Below, piece by piece: positions 20,276 to 32,179 of a stretch of 64,000 bases of DNA (position 1 is its first letter; every line of letters starts with the position of its first letter). The notes beneath the pieces are model-generated. The model did not search any database. It saw nothing but the letters and a program-made list of their open reading frames with translations, and was not told where the DNA came from. The DNA comes from Arion vulgaris (lineage: Eukaryota > Mollusca > Gastropoda > Stylommatophora > Arionidae): positions 20,836,867 to 20,900,866 of the forward strand of contig CM036754.1 of the NCBI GenBank assembly GCA_020796225.1, read 5' to 3'. The position numbers and the translations under genes were made by a program.

Positions 20276-21439
20276 CCTTATGTGTAATTGTATTAACACA
20301 AGCTTGTAATTGATAGTTTGATGATAATTGATTAGCCATCTCATTGCTGAATAAATTATTGCACAGTCTATTTCTCGATAAGATATGCGGCAGAGTATTG
20401 AAGTGATGAAAATTTGTAGACAATTTGAATTATCAATCTTCAATGATGAGCGGCCAGAATTGGAAAATGTAGGACAACTGTTGAGGCTCTATGCTCCAGG
20501 AGCGAGAGAAATAAGTTGATAAGTTATACGGTCGTCATCGTGTTACTAGACTCTGTAAAAATGACAAATTCAAGCACTATAGATACATTATATTATATAT
20601 ATATATATTTTTGTTTTACTGTAATGTGTATGCGTGTTTACTATCGCGTACATGTAACGTAAAATAATATCTATCATAACAATTTGGACAACTTGGATTG
20701 GGGAGGGGAAAGAAGGGGTGCAAGCTTAACATTCGTACCGTTCACTTCAGTTGTTGACCGGGTGGGGGTGTAGCTGAGTGTCATTAGATTTCCTTTCTCA
20801 TTACTTTATGTCCTGCGAATTAACTGCGAATTTTCTATACTAATTTTGGTTTCTTGTGTCATTCCATACACCTGCTCTCTCTCTCATTTTTACATGAGGC
20901 ATTGATTTGTTCGAAGTATATTATGTCTTGTACGATGGATCCATTTCACGTGAGCACCTGTAACCTATAGCAGCAGCTATCTCCCACAGTAAAGTACATA
21001 TTTAATGTCTTATAATACAGGAAATTACTGTACAAACCAGCTACGTTAAACAGTAACCAATAGCGTGTTATATCTCACAGTTTGCTTACAGCTGACTTAC
21101 TTAGAGGTTGCTAATGTTACTTGTTGAAGTACATAATTTGATTATTACTAGTAAGGAAGTACGCAATTTAATAATCATGCAGGTAGAATTATATAGTTTG
21201 AGAACCACTTATGCAGCCTGAACGTAAGTTGATAACAAGTAATGATATGTAAATTGATAACTGATGGTCTTGAAATACCGTAATGTGATAATTGTATTAG
21301 ATGAAAAGTGTATTTTAATTACTATATTAGCATACACTTTTAGGATCAATATATCGTGTGTTTTGTAAAGGTTTCTGTTATCCACGTATCCTGTGTTGTA
21401 TCGTCACCTTCAAATATTTATTTTAAAATTGTTAGCGGT
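20276..21439. other. Unassigned interval
   Basis: AT-rich with a TA run at 20595-20610. No coding frame or shared repeat recognised. Confidence 0.35.
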
Positions 21440-21835
21440 ATAACACCACTGTTGTCGCATAAAGAGATACCGCTAACAACTAAAGCAAATCTTATGCTAA
21501 CGATTTTCTGGCCAACACCATGTTATTAGTATCAAACATAGCCAATAGCAGCAGCTAATGAGAGGAAAATCATAACGACGGAGATGTGGTGCCATTTATA
21601 GAAGAGCTGCAGGTATGATAATAAGAGGCAAAGTTAGAAATGAAGAAATCAGAAGAAGACTGGATGTGAAACCAGTCATGCGAAAGAGTAACATTAAATG
21701 GTTTGGACCCCTGACAAGAATGTCCAGATATCGTCTACCACAGGAGAGCCACACTGAAAAAGTATAACCAGTACAGAGCAAGAGAAGACCATGCAAAAGA
21801 TGGATGGCATCAAAAACAGCCTAAAGAAAATGAAT
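21440..21835 (+). pseudogene. LINE 3' end, family L2
   Basis: Begins near 'ataacaccactgttgtcgca' and follows the copy at 5220-5660: 'ttttctggccaacaccatgt' (IFWPTPCY), 'agaagagctgcaggtatgat', 'gaagaagactggatgtgaaa'. It has an extra insertion at 'tattagtatcaaa' and ends near 21835 without the (GAA)n tail. Confidence 0.75.
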
Positions 21836-23207
21836 AACATTTCTCAGTAGATAAAATTACATTTTCTTATGTTCCCTAAACGCGAATTTTATGAGGAGAC
21901 GAGGGTCCTGATCATACTAGAAATTGAACATACAAGAAATGTTTTCTTTTGTTTATTAAATATTTCTCACTGGCCATGAACCGCGCTGACTCGGAATATC
22001 TAACAAAAGATCAATGGAGACACCAGCGTAAGACAAGGTAACCTAGAACAACGGGTTTTTTGCCGTTCATTCCTTAGCGACAAGGGACATTACCCAAGTC
22101 AAGGGGATTTAATTATAGAACACATTTACGTCTGAAACCCCATATGACGTTGTATGTACATAACCAACCTACAGACTTTTCCCACGAGACTTTCTCAGTT
22201 ATTGAATAGAAGAAATATATTCTACACAGGAATGTGTCGACGCGGAAGCTGATTAGTTCCAAAATGCAAATGTTGACATATCGTCTTTTGTTGAGGACAC
22301 TACGATGTGCAAACAAGATTCTTTGCATTCTCGTGCCCCTAACTAAGAAGAATTAAAATCAGTCGACTGCGGCAGAAATGCATAGACTAAATAAGATATA
22401 GTATATTGCAGGAAGAGAACACTTAAATAAGAATTATACAAATTCAATTTATGAAAAAAGTAAACATTTGCTTATAATTGCTTATATATTCTTTGTCGTT
22501 CGCGTATAGATGTTTCTATTGATGGTTCTGACAGAGGTAGGAGTCCTCACTACGGTTTCTAAGAGGTGTTCAAGATAAAATCAGCCCCGTCAAAGGGAGC
22601 CAATCTGACACCTGTTTATGAAACTGAGAAGGTTCAAATATGACGTAGTATAGGTTAAGTGAGCAAGTCTTTTTGTGATGGTGTGTATTTATTGTGCGGG
22701 AAGGGGCGATGACCCAAAACTGGTTTCAACAGTACATAGACAAAATGCAATGAGTACCTGGCAACTTTTGATTTTGTCAATGGGGTTGCTTTTATCTTAA
22801 ACATCCTGTGTAATAGCATAACGATCTTCTTGAATGTTGACAGAACAACTACTTCCAGAATGAGGATGAAAGTTGAGGCCGTTACTGCTGCCCTCCACTG
22901 ACACTCTGTGATTCCGTTTACTGGGGCCGTTGTTATATCTGACTCTCAGTCGATGTTTCGGAAGGTCCAAAATGACAAGTTGCTGGATAAGTGAGTGTCA
23001 TCTATAGAGGTTTCCAACTTCCATAAGTTTGCGTGTAACTATTGTCCTGCTTTATTGTTTCGCCATTGCTTGTTAACAGAACATGCATATGTGCTTCTCT
23101 GTTTGCTGCAAGATATGTATTGATTATTAGTAACTTAATTGAAGTCATTGCACTTCGGACATTCTCATAGATGATCAGTCTACCCCAACATATGTCGAAA
23201 TGTATGC
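21836..23207. other. Unassigned interval
   Basis: About 1.4 kb with no recognised repeat, RNA or coding domain. Open frames are short. Confidence 0.4.
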
Positions 23208-23215
23208 ATTCTGAT

Positions 23216-23380
23216 CAGTGGCGGCTCGTGACCATTTTTGCTGGTGGGGCCAGACAAATATTTTGGAAAAATCATGGATTCGGGTTGTTATTTTTTTAAA
23301 TTTTTAAAATAATAAATACACGTTCACATTACTTTTGGTGGGGCCCGGTCCCACAGGCCCTTAATGACGAGTCGCCTCTG
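23216..23380 (-). mobile_element. hAT-type MITE family 1, copy 1
   Basis: 165 bp with inverted ends cagtggcggctcgt and a diverged acgagtcgcctctg, flanked by a perfect 8-bp duplication attctgat (23208-23215 and 23381-23388). The 8-bp TSD and CAG...CTG termini fit the hAT superfamily. No transposase is encoded. Orientation is opposite to the copies at 40315, 41261 and 44900. Confidence 0.9.
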
Positions 23381-23388
23381 ATTCTGAT

Positions 23389-23900
23389 AGTGTATGGGGC
23401 TCGATGATTAAACACATTCCTCACTCTGCCCCTCAGACATTTAGTTCTACTTCTACAGCGGGTAACTCCAAATTCCTTAAATCACTGGATCGATTCAACA
23501 TCTATTTTAGTGTCTTCATCCAACAGGCAGTCGTAAAGAGACCGAAGATTATCCTCCTTTATACATCTTTAACTCACCGACAATCATTGCCGTTGATGCA
23601 AGCCTGCCCGCTCTTATATTACCTTGAAAGACTATCATCTGCAGGACAGTAGATTCACGTAAATCTCTGAAGGAAACCTCATTATGCGACATCCACTCAT
23701 ACCGAAACCTGTCATTCTGGATCTTTTCAAGTATCCACCGAGATTCCGAAACAACAATGGCCCTAGTAAACGGAGTTCTAGAGAGACATTTGAAGGCAGC
23801 AATATCGGCCTTAACTTCTATCTTCCTTCTGGAAGTAGTTGCTGTGTATGCTCCATCTCGCTCGGCAACAAGCATTCTATGCACGGTCGCTAAGAAACTT
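23389..23900 (-). other. Unidentified dispersed-repeat segment with a 111-codon open frame
   Basis: The minus strand is open from 23884 to 23549, with SESRWILEKIQNDRFRYEWM and MSHNEVSFRDLRESTVLQ. Just beyond it, 'ctgttggatgaagacactaa' and 'atgttgaatcgatccagtga' recur at 32120-32170 on the plus strand. So the region is at least partly repetitive, and probably a LINE piece. No known domain is recognised. Confidence 0.4.
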
Positions 23901-23931
23901 CAACCTGACTTCTCACCACGATGGTATAGAC

Positions 23932-24253
23932 CAGTGTTTCCCAAACTTTTTTGTGCCATGCCCCACCTACGCCTTTCTAAAATGTTTATGCCCCCTATGT
24001 AACATATACATAATTTTTAATTTATAAAATTTGAATTGTTCACTGAAGAAACTTAAATATGTTTTAGGAAGAATTCACTAGGAAATTGTTGAGGAAACAC
24101 AGTAAGTAAAATGTTCAAAATATATAATGGAGAACTGAAATTCAGTATTTAATTGCCCCCTTAAAAATCAAATTCCCCCCTAACAATCAAATTGCCCCCC
24201 TTTACAATCAAATTGCCCCCTGTGGGGCGTGGGTTCCACGTTGGGAAACACCG
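23932..24253 (+). mobile_element. hAT-type MITE family 2, short variant
   Basis: 322 bp from cagtgtttcccaaactttttt to ttgggaaacaccg, flanked by a perfect 8-bp TSD gtatagac (23924-23931 and 24254-24261). Ends resemble common hAT termini (CAGTGTTTCCCAA). Its right part has repeated 'caaattgcccccct' blocks. The region near 49226-49505 looks like a reverse relative. Confidence 0.85.
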
Positions 24254-24261
24254 GTATAGAC

Positions 24262-24754
24262 CAATTGGTATAAACAACAACATCATCATCATCACGTGTA
24301 TTATCTTATATCAGCTGCTTAATTACGATTTCAGCCTTCATGTTGCCCTATTTTTTTACAGTTATATTAAACAAAAACAAACAACAACAACAAAAAGTCT
24401 ACACTTAGGAGGTCTTCAAGCTGGATGGAAAAGAAATTACTGCAGCTTCAAATTCATCAAACAGATTCTGAATTCTTCGAGACAATTATTGTTTGAAAAA
24501 AAAAATACTATTGATGTTTTTAACATGTTCTTTTCAAAACATAAAAAAAATACATCCTTAATATAAGGAGACATGAAATATTCAGCTGTGGTTTTTACAA
24601 CATTTAGCTATGCAATAAGTAATTCGGTAGGAATCTCAAGCTACATTCACCTTGTCTTTCTTCTCTGAAGTCATGTAGGATATTAAATTTGAAAGATTTT
24701 ATAAGCGCTGAAAATAATTGTGTTTAAATATGGTAGCAGAGAGAAGAGTGTGTT
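24262..24754. other. Unassigned AT-rich interval
   Basis: Poly-A runs and short open frames only. Confidence 0.35.
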
Positions 24755-24870
24755 TAAGTAGCGAACCACAGGAACCATCAGTAGGTAACCCCTTCTACCT
24801 ATTGTGGGGATACTGTGCACCTATTGGTCTGCCCGGAGTGTCGTGACATCAGTTCAGTAATTAATCACCA
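24755..24870. repeat. Dispersed repeat L, copy 1
   Basis: 'cgaaccacaggaaccatcag', 'ctattgtggggatactgtgc' and 'ggtctgcccggagtg' recur in the same order at 32565-32700. Nature unknown; no tail or TSD seen. Confidence 0.6.
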
Positions 24871-25204
24871 ATAATCAATATACATATTTTGTTTAGTCTC
24901 TAAATGTCGCATAAGTAGAGAGGGTTTTATGCAATCGTTGGATACTTCCCAACACAAAACACACAATGGTTTAGAACAGTCATAATCCATTACATATCTA
25001 AAATAATATTTAATATACTCTTCACATTATTTCCTTCTCTTAATTGTCGTATCTGAAGTTTCTGGAAGACTAGAGCCTTTATTACATCCTACAGTGGGTG
25101 TACTAGTAGCTATTGAGAAGTACTTGGTAACGGGTTGTAATCCACATCAAGTTTTTGTTTTTAAATACTATTCCATAACTGACACGCTTAAAAGTCATTA
25201 AAAA

Positions 25205-25450
25205 ATCAATCAAGTGCCATGCCTACCAGTATCGATCACGTCTCTCCACAACTCTCTTTTCCTTGTGCAGCTATGCCTTCTTATTCTGACGTCAATATTT
25301 TGTCAAACCAAGGAATCAGACCATCCAACACCTGCTCCATCTGTCTTCCGCGAACTATCCTTTCCATGAATTTCACCTGTTGTCACCAAATGTTCTAAAC
25401 TTCCTCATTATTTTCCCGATGAACCTTGCTTCTCTGATTTGTATACTTTT
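25205..25450 (-). pseudogene. LINE C-terminal tail
   Basis: The minus strand contains RELWRDVIDTGRHGT-like sequence near 25260-25210, the usual end of LINE RT tails (DRxxWRxLVxxL...). Earlier 'gtttagaacatttggtgaca' matches family L5. Strongly decayed. Confidence 0.5.
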
Positions 25451-25554
25451 GATAAGGTTTCACTAACAGTAATAACTGAAATGAAGTAAAACCTTTACAA
25501 AACACTTCTTGAAAAGATTCACAATTAAAGACAATGTCCTTACTTATACTCTAT

Positions 25555-26310
25555 TTCTTCATCTTCTTCTTTGTTCTCATTAGAATGGAATTTCGGATTC
25601 TCTAAGAAGAAGAATACTCTGTTTCAATAACTAAACTGATCAAACAGTCTTGCTATGGATGTTTTTATATGTTTTCCTAGTAGTTTTTTCTTCAATATTG
25701 AATGTTTGAAGTAATTTCAAAAAGGGTGGAGACTGCAGTAAACTTGGAAAAATAGGTCGCCAATGCTCTGAGACTCCTGTGGCCACTCATTTCAATGATA
25801 CTGGCCATTCAGGAGTTCGGAGATCGAGGTCATACCATCCATCATGTTCTGATGTATCGCAGTCGATACGGCCTGAACACACAGTTTTATTTATTATACA
25901 TTCCATACTGACCCTTCTTGAAAAACTCAATGCCATTACATTCGATCGTTCTCCAAACTGTCTTACCCTGTGCCTTGCTTTTTTCTATAATATTTTGTCC
26001 CAGAATATGTCTTTACACTACTCATTGTCTTTCGAACTTCCTTTCCATTTCTGTTGTCAATGTTCTAAACTTCCTCTATTTCGATGTTGTTCGTTTTTAT
26101 TCTGATGTTTTCATATAAGATAGGTTTATGTTTCAAAATTAAGTCAATGTCCATATTATAGTATTTCTCATTCTCATTCTTTGTTCTATTGGTTGGATTT
26201 GTTTTAGAAGAGCCTTTTCAATCGAACGATAACAGTTTGCTATTGATGTTTTTATATTTTTCTGTAGTTTTGTTTTATGAATGTTTAAGTAATTTCAATT
26301 ATTATTGTTG
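25555..26310. repeat. Two diverged copies of a LINE/SINE-like segment
   Basis: 25555-25725 and about 26160-26310 share 'tattgatgtttttatat', 'gaatgtttgaagtaatttca' and flanking blocks; 'aatgttctaaacttcct' is shared by 25387 and 26059. The stretch 25560-25605 ('gaatggaatttcggattctc') is also the dispersed relative of the 88-bp unit at 62302. The element type is not resolved. Confidence 0.5.
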
Positions 26311-26341
26311 ACTGGTTACAATATTATCGTTGACTTTTAAG

Positions 26342-26605
26342 TGTTGGTGGCGTCTGTGGCTAAGGGGATAGTGACTTAGTCTATTAACCACGATGTTCTA
26401 TGTTCGAATCACGCTGCGGACCTTAGGTTGCAAATTGTTTCGCCTGGATTTTTACAAAGGACGATGGCACCAACCGTTCAGAAAAGCAGGGGTCAAACTA
26501 CTGAACGTAATAATGCCGAGAATAATCACAAACAGCGTTAAAAAGTTGAGGTTAATTCGCAAAGTCCTGTAAAGGATATGCAATTAACTTAACTTTAAGT
26601 GTCAG
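26342..26605 (+). mobile_element. SINE C copy
   Basis: Clear tRNA-like head: ggcgtctgtggctaagggga (box A) and atgttcgaatcacgctgcgg (box B). Body 'gatggcaccaaccgttcaga' and 'caaactactgaacgtaataa', end 'gtcctgtaaaggatatgcaa'. Full length. Confidence 0.85.
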
Positions 26606-26714
26606 TTATGGGTCAGTAGTTACATAACAACAACTTGATGTTGCCAGCATGTCGTCAATTACTTTTTATATTCGTAGAAATCATCTTCAATGTGTATAGT
26701 AAACATATCCCTCT

Positions 26715-27185
26715 TATCATCATCATCAAATAGCTTGTACTGAGCAGAACTTTGCAACCCTAACAGTTCTTCAGAATTTCTCTCTCATAGCTGCAACCGT
26801 TCTGTAATAATCATCAGTGACATCCTGAATTCATATTATTTGTAGTCTACCTATTCCCCTCTTTGCCGTGATGTCTTCTTCCGTAATGAATTACTTTCCC
26901 CAGCCCTTCGTGTATTTTTATATGTTCAAAATACCTAAATTATCTCTTTTTTGTTTGTTCGTAGCATCAGCCAGTTTTCTTTGATTTTGAATTCATTCTG
27001 GATATATCTATTTGTTCTCTTCTCTGTCCGTGATACACAAAGAACTCTTCTGTAACACTTATATTCAAAAACATATATATGTTTTTCCAATGTCTTGTTA
27101 AATGTCCATGTTTCCTTCCCACACATTGCCATTGGGAATATGCATGCTCTTAGTATTTTGATCTTTGTTTTCCTATCCTTTCCAC
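26715..27185 (-). pseudogene. LINE 3' end, family L1
   Basis: On the minus strand: GKETWTFNKTLEKHIYVFEY, KCYRRVLCVSRTEKRTNRYI, QNEFKIKENWLML. Then, after a frameshift, the RRRxxQDV tail and a (ATG)n end (catcatcatcaa at 26719). Longer upstream than the copy at 645, but still without RT palm motifs. Confidence 0.75.
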
Positions 27186-27345
27186 TCCATACTATTTACA
27201 TATCCCTCTTGTACACATCCTGATACAGCTATAGAAGAGCCCAACCCCAGATCCCAACCCATCTACAATTTCTAACAGTAAAGTGATTATCATTTAACAC
27301 CGGTTCTAGTCCACCTTTTTATGCATAAGCCGCTCGTGTGGTGAC

Positions 27346-27582
27346 GGAGCCCGTAAGGAAAGCAAAGAATAGTACCACTGCATGTCGTAAGATGCGACTG
27401 ATGTAGGAACCTAGGGAAGCTAACCTAGTAAATAAAAAGCATCGCAGAAATCGTATGTGCTGGCCTACTTGTTGGCTCAAAACTAGCACAACTTACAATC
27501 GCTCTTAGGCTCAGATCACATACAAATCACACAGAGTTATTAACAAGTGGTCGATATGGAGCGTTCGAAGAAGAAGAAGAAT
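27346..27582 (+). mobile_element. SINE B copy
   Basis: Forward copy giving the clearest consensus: start cgtgtggtgacggagcccgt, middle 'catgtcgtaagatgcgactg', end 'gatatggagcgttcgaagaa' with (GAA)n to 27582. Confidence 0.8.
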
Positions 27583-27787
27583 GCATAACAATCTCCCCAC
27601 AGTTTCTAGTCCAACCTTGTTATGCATAAACAATCTGAACAATAACTGAAAGGGGTATCCTGCTACAATCAGCGTTTCTCACATTGTCATACATTCTCTT
27701 CTCCTACATCTCTATCTAGTTGATAGTATCGTTTTGGTCTTGAGCAGGGACTCCCATGTTTTATGTTGGTGTTTATCAAAGATCTCA

Positions 27788-27992
27788 GCCCGTCTGCCCA
27801 GCGTGTTCGTACCGCGTTGGACTACGGGTGACTATCACTCTGTGTGTGCGGGTTCAATTCCGCGGGATGGCAGAAAAAGCCACAGATTCCCCAGATTTAC
27901 GGTGTTTGTGGCACCGAACCGAAGGGTTGCGATGTCCATGGCACCGAGCCGAAGAGCTGAAAAGCTCAAGTGCTTCTGGGAAAAAAAAAAAA
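27788..27992 (+). mobile_element. SINE E, complete with poly(A) and 13-bp TSD
   Basis: Starts gcccgtctgcccagcgtgtt, with box A-like 'cgcgttggactacgggtg' and box B-like 'gcgggttcaattccgcggg'. Body 'acggtgtttgtggcaccgaa', tail a run of A. A perfect 13-bp duplication atcaaagatctca lies on both sides (27775-27787 and 27993-28005). This shows target-primed insertion of one unit. Open frames across it are chance. Confidence 0.9.
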
Positions 27993-28094
27993 ATCAAAGA
28001 TCTCAAGCAGTGATGTTCAACATTTTTATATGATGGGGGGCATACGGTTGATGATTATGTTCGCGCGTATACTGTCTGGCGATTGAAGTAAGAA

Positions 28095-28590
28095 TACTAA
28101 TAATATAATATCTCATAATATAAAAATCTCATAAGAACGATTTTCTGGCCAACACTATGTTACCAGTGTCAAACATGGCCAATAGCAGCAGCTAATAAGC
28201 GGAAAATTATAACGACAGAAATGCGGTGTCTTAGAAGAGCTGCAGGTGTGACAATAAGAAACAAAATTAGAAATGAAGAAATCAGAAGAAGACTGCATGT
28301 GAAACCAGTCATGTAATTCATGAAAGAACAACCGATTAAATGGTTTGGACACATGAGAATAGTGCCCTGGTATCGCCTACCACAGAGAGCCACACAGAAA
28401 AAGTATACTGAGTACAAAGCAAGAGGAAGACCACGAAAAGATGGAGCTACGGCATCAAGAACAGCCTTACAAAAATGAATATCAGCTTACAAAGTGCCTT
28501 AAAACAAGCAAATACAAGATCACTACGCCCCCACCCGTCTCCCAAAACTTCTATAAAGAAGTAATGGGTGGAAGAGAAGAAGAAGAAGAA
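28095..28590 (+). pseudogene. LINE 3' end, family L2
   Basis: Follows the 5270-5735 copy closely: 'ataagaacgattttctggcc', IFWPTLCYQCQTWPIAAA-like sequence, 'gtcttagaagagctgcaggt', a RGRPRKD-like block near 28430, and an end 'ggaagagaagaagaagaaga' near 28570-28590. Multiple frameshifts. Confidence 0.8.
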
Positions 28591-28774
28591 GTAATATTAA
28601 TTGTAATTTTAGTAAAATAATAACAGATGATAGTATTCTCATGAGTAAACGTTTAATTAACAAGATATATTGTACTTATATAGTCTTTAGTGGCATTTCC
28701 CTAACATAGAAGTATGAACAGAATAAGAATGTATAACATGGACGCCATGGCCCCCGCAGGAAACGCTGAACTCA

Positions 28775-28930
28775 ATGGACTAAAGCCGACAAATGTACTT
28801 CATGGCATTGAATTTTACAACATATGGCCCGTTCTTTCTCTGCAGAAGGGGCACGCCACCTGCCGAGATAATTGCACAAGGCACGAACTTGGTAACTTCG
28901 ACAACAATCCTAGATGTGTCTGGCAATATT
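28775..28930 (-). mobile_element. SINE D fragment
   Basis: Reverse fragment: 'tggcattgaattttacaaca', 'cacgccacctgccgagataa' and 'caacaatcctagatgtgtct' match the SINE D body. The tRNA head is missing. Confidence 0.65.
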
Positions 28931-28949
28931 GTATTTGTAGAAGTTACTC

Positions 28950-29290
28950 AATCTGGATAATTTCCTATTATTTAAAATGGGACGATTTTAAAAAAAGTAA
29001 TGTAATCAGAGAAATGTCGGGTCAATCACAAGTAATAACTGGTATAAGAAGGAGAAGATATGTTGGGCATACCTTGAGAAGAAATGATCAAAGAATACCA
29101 AAGCAGGCATTGAAGCGCGAGACAACGGGTTCAAGAAAGAGATGGCGCCCTAGGGAAACCTTGAATCTAATTTTGCTGGGAGAGGAAATAAATATCGATC
29201 TCTATTCCATGGAAAAGATTGAGCGAATTCTCCAGGGCAGAGCGGTAAGGAAAAATTACTTACAGGTCCTTTGTAACTTAGAACGGTACG
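28950..29290 (+). pseudogene. LINE 3' end, family L7
   Basis: Frame: GIRRRRYVGHTLRRNDQRIP, KQALKRETTGSRKRWRPRET, then INIDLYSMEKIERILQGRAV and LQVLCNLERYE. This is a fairly well kept LINE RT tail (WIGHTLRK, GxRKRGRPRxTW, IERxAQDR). The open frame of 250 codons that starts at 28714 merges a SINE D fragment, this tail and a 20-bp array, so it is not a gene. The same tail is at 51870. Confidence 0.75.
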
Positions 29291-29340
29291 AGAGTAATAT
29301 ATATATATATATAATTATAGTCATTATACTATTACTTTAC

Positions 29341-29460
29341 TTCTACTTTCATTACTTTAGTTCTACTTTCATTACTTTAGTTCTACTTTCATTACTTTAC
29401 TTCTACTTTCATTACTTTACTTCTACTTTCATTACTTTAGTTCTACTTTCATTACTTGTT
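29341..29460. repeat. 20-bp tandem repeat, six units
   Basis: ttctactttcattactttag/c repeated six times with one variable base. Confidence 0.95.
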
Positions 29461-29486
29461 ATATAATAGCTCTAGAAACTGGGTTT

Positions 29487-29740
29487 CTGTGGCTAAGTGA
29501 TTAAGTCCTTTGCCTTGTGAGTCGAAGGTCGTGGATTCGAATCCGGACCGCGCTGTTCTGTTTACGAGTGCAGTTTTTTCAGAGACCCTTAGGATTGTTG
29601 GTTTAGCTATGGAGTTTGTATTTTGTGCAATACTCTCGGCAGGTGGCGTGCCATTTCTGCGGAGAGGACCGAGCCATATGGGGTAAAACCTGGTGCAATG
29701 AAGTCAATCCTTCGGCTTTAAAAACCCTTATAATAGAAAG
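29487..29740 (+). mobile_element. SINE D copy
   Basis: Head gtggctaagtgattaagtcc (box A) and gtggattcgaatccggaccg (box B). Body 'cagagacccttaggattgtt' to 'gcaatgaagtcaatccttcg'. Nearly full length. Confidence 0.85.
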
Positions 29741-30334
29741 TATAAAGTATAAGTATTTCAATAAATATAAACTCTTCAAAATTTAGGGTGGTTTATCGTA
29801 ATACATGACACTACCTAAACATATGTTTGAGAACCGCTTAGGAAAGCAGCGTTAGAAATCTCTTGTCGCTCAACCAGTAGCTATACTTGCTTGAATCGTT
29901 GGTAGCTTGGCGCGCGCCGAGGTCGGTTGGATGCAAACTGCGACAAGCTTTGAGTTTTAAAATGATTTGTTACCACTGATAAGCTGTCAAAAACAAACCC
30001 AACTTTCACGTGCGGTGACCTCCGTCTTGACGCCAGGTCTTTCTCCCGTACGGGATAGTTTGTTAGAATTTGTCAACTTCGAACTTGGAGGAATAAAAAT
30101 ATAAAATCTGCTTAGAATTTAATCACATAATTACTTGATAGCATTATCAGCTATATTATCTGTTTGCTAGTACTGTAGTGTGTAAGGACATATTCAAGGC
30201 AAGATTACAGTCATCGTCAACAGATTACCACAATCGTCAACCGATTGCTATCATCACACATTTCTTGGTGAGCACTTCATATTTATTACACAATCTTGTT
30301 CACAATATATTTCAGGTTAAATGTGTCAACTCTA
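29741..30334. other. Unassigned interval
   Basis: No coding frame. A short repetition 'cgtcaacagattaccacaatcg' occurs near 30210-30245; otherwise unremarkable. Confidence 0.35.
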
Positions 30335-30545
30335 CGTGGTTAAGTAGTTGAGCTGTTCGCTTTGCGTTCTGGACGTCGTGGTTCGAATCCTTGGCATCGC
30401 CATTCTGTTTACGGGTGGAATTTGTATCCAGAGATCCCTAATATTGTTGACTACGGAACTCGTGCTTTTTTGCAATACTTTCTGTAGGTGGCGTTCCGAG
30501 CCATATGGGGGGTAACCGGGCGCAATGAAGTTAAAATCATTGTCA
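30335..30545 (+). mobile_element. SINE D copy, diverged
   Basis: Head ctacgtggttaagtagttga and cgtggttcgaatccttggca. Body shortened, with 'ggtggcgttccgagccatat' and 'gggcgcaatgaagttaaaat'. Confidence 0.75.
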
Positions 30546-31011
30546 ACCATTGAGATCGGAAATTAGACGAAATGTGTAATACACTTATCTAGTCGTCTTG
30601 AGTCATGTCAAGAGTTTCACTAATAGTGATGTGATGTAGTGTTTTACCTCTGTGATTTGTGCATCTTTAATCCGATTGTGTATCATGTCTAAATATTGTG
30701 ACTAAGTAACGAGATAAGAATTGTCTTCGTTGATAGTCGTTACACATTAATTGACATGAACTATTTATTATTATGTTTTATGAATCTTTTTCAGCATTCC
30801 GAGCCTTTGATGTTCATTGCTACAAGTATCACCCGTCTCCATTAATTTCTATTCTTAGCATTCTTTTCCCAATTGTTGACTTCTAATATTTCTTTTACTG
30901 CTTTAACGTTATCATAGGTGTCAACATTAATTTTATCAGGAGGGAGAAAGGGGATTTAATTAAAAAAATTAGTAGGTAGTTTACTACACGGGAATGGAGA
31001 AGACCAGGTTC
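30546..31011. other. Unassigned AT-rich interval
   Basis: Nothing recognisable. Confidence 0.35.
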
Positions 31012-31232
31012 AGATCTGATTTTTTCCCCGATCCAGAAGCACTTGAGCTTTCAGCTCTTCGGCTCGTGCCATGGACATCGTAACCCTTCGGTTCAGTGCC
31101 ACGAACACCGTAAATCTGGAGAACCTGTGATTTTTCTGCCAGCCCGTGGAAGTGAACCGCACTTACAGGCGGCTTGTCACTAGTCGTCGCACGAGCTACG
31201 AACACGTTGGGCAGGCGGGCAATAGCTTCTTA
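31012..31232 (-). mobile_element. SINE E copy
   Basis: Reverse copy of the 27788 element: 'agaagcacttgagctttcag', 'ccatggacatcgtaaccctt', 'gtttcggtgccacgaacacc'-like and 'gttgggcaggcgggc' blocks. The internal box B region differs (ggaagtgaaccgcactta). No clean TSD was found. Confidence 0.75.
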
Positions 31233-31556
31233 AAAATGTTGAAACAGTAACTAGTTAGCAACAGTTAATGATATATTTCCAACTATCATATAAAATGCAG
31301 ATTCTAGTAAGTAGAAAACTAATTAACAATTTTTCAGAAAACTAAAACATTTTTCCAGGTGTTAAGGTTGTGGCACCCCACCCTCCACTCCCACCCCTTA
31401 CCTTGTCTCAACGCATGGAAGCCCATACATGTTATCTGTCCATCATTTTATTCGTCTGCCTCGCGTTTTTTTCCCTTTTCCTTATTTGTGTACTTGCAAT
31501 TTTTAGTAACGAATATTCCAATTATATTACTTATTGTGTTCTATTTATAACGTCAT

Positions 31557-31712
31557 GTAATACTTTAAGTAATGATTTTGTATTATAGTACTTCGATACG
31601 TCTGATTCGTGTGTAGAAATAGGTCACTGTGCAATGTAATACTTTAAGTGATGAGTTTGTATTATAGTACTTCAATATGTCTGCTTTGTGTGCAAAAATA
31701 AGTCACGGTACA
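31557..31712. repeat. 78-bp tandem duplication
   Basis: taatactttaagtaatgatt... at about 31557 is repeated at about 31637 with scattered substitutions, including 'gtattatagtacttc' in both. Confidence 0.8.
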
Positions 31713-31754
31713 TAGAAAACTGATCAATATAAGAAAGAGGCAATTGTAATTTGT

Positions 31755-31992
31755 GGACAAGCTTACCTTACGTTCTGAAAATCATATGTTCGAATCCAGA
31801 CCTCGTCGCTCGGTTCACAATTGTCTTTTTCCGGAGAATCCCAGGTTTGTTTCTGGAGCTACTGATCTCGTGTTTTTTGCAATACCATTGGCAGGTGGCG
31901 TAGGCGTGATACATCTGCGAAGTGAGACCGAATCGTATAGGGAAACTCGGTGCAATGAAGTCAAACCTTCACATTTAGAAAGTTTAAATTAA
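31755..31992 (+). mobile_element. SINE D variant
   Basis: Head aagcttaccttacgttctga with box B atgttcgaatccagacctcg. Ends 'ctcggtgcaatgaagtcaaa'. The head differs from the main D type and resembles the copy at 56140, so D may have two head subtypes. Confidence 0.7.
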
Positions 31993-32179
31993 GTAACAAT
32001 TCAAAATTAGTAAGAAACTTGACGTAGGATGGTAGGGAAAGACAATTCTGGACATCTTGGCTTCAATGCATGGGAGAGTATCAACTTCTGTACTTATAGT
32101 TAGTACTAAAGACATCTGTTGGATGAGGATACTAAAATCGATGTTGAATTGATCAAGCGATTTAGGCAGTTTAGAGTCT

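Noticed and set aside
18573..20443. 616- and 607-codon minus-strand open frames
   Set aside because: They are made of a 23-bp satellite that lacks stops in every minus frame, and they start and end in unrelated sequence.
28714..29466. 250-codon plus-strand open frame
   Set aside because: It fuses a SINE D fragment on the opposite strand, a LINE tail and a 20-bp array.
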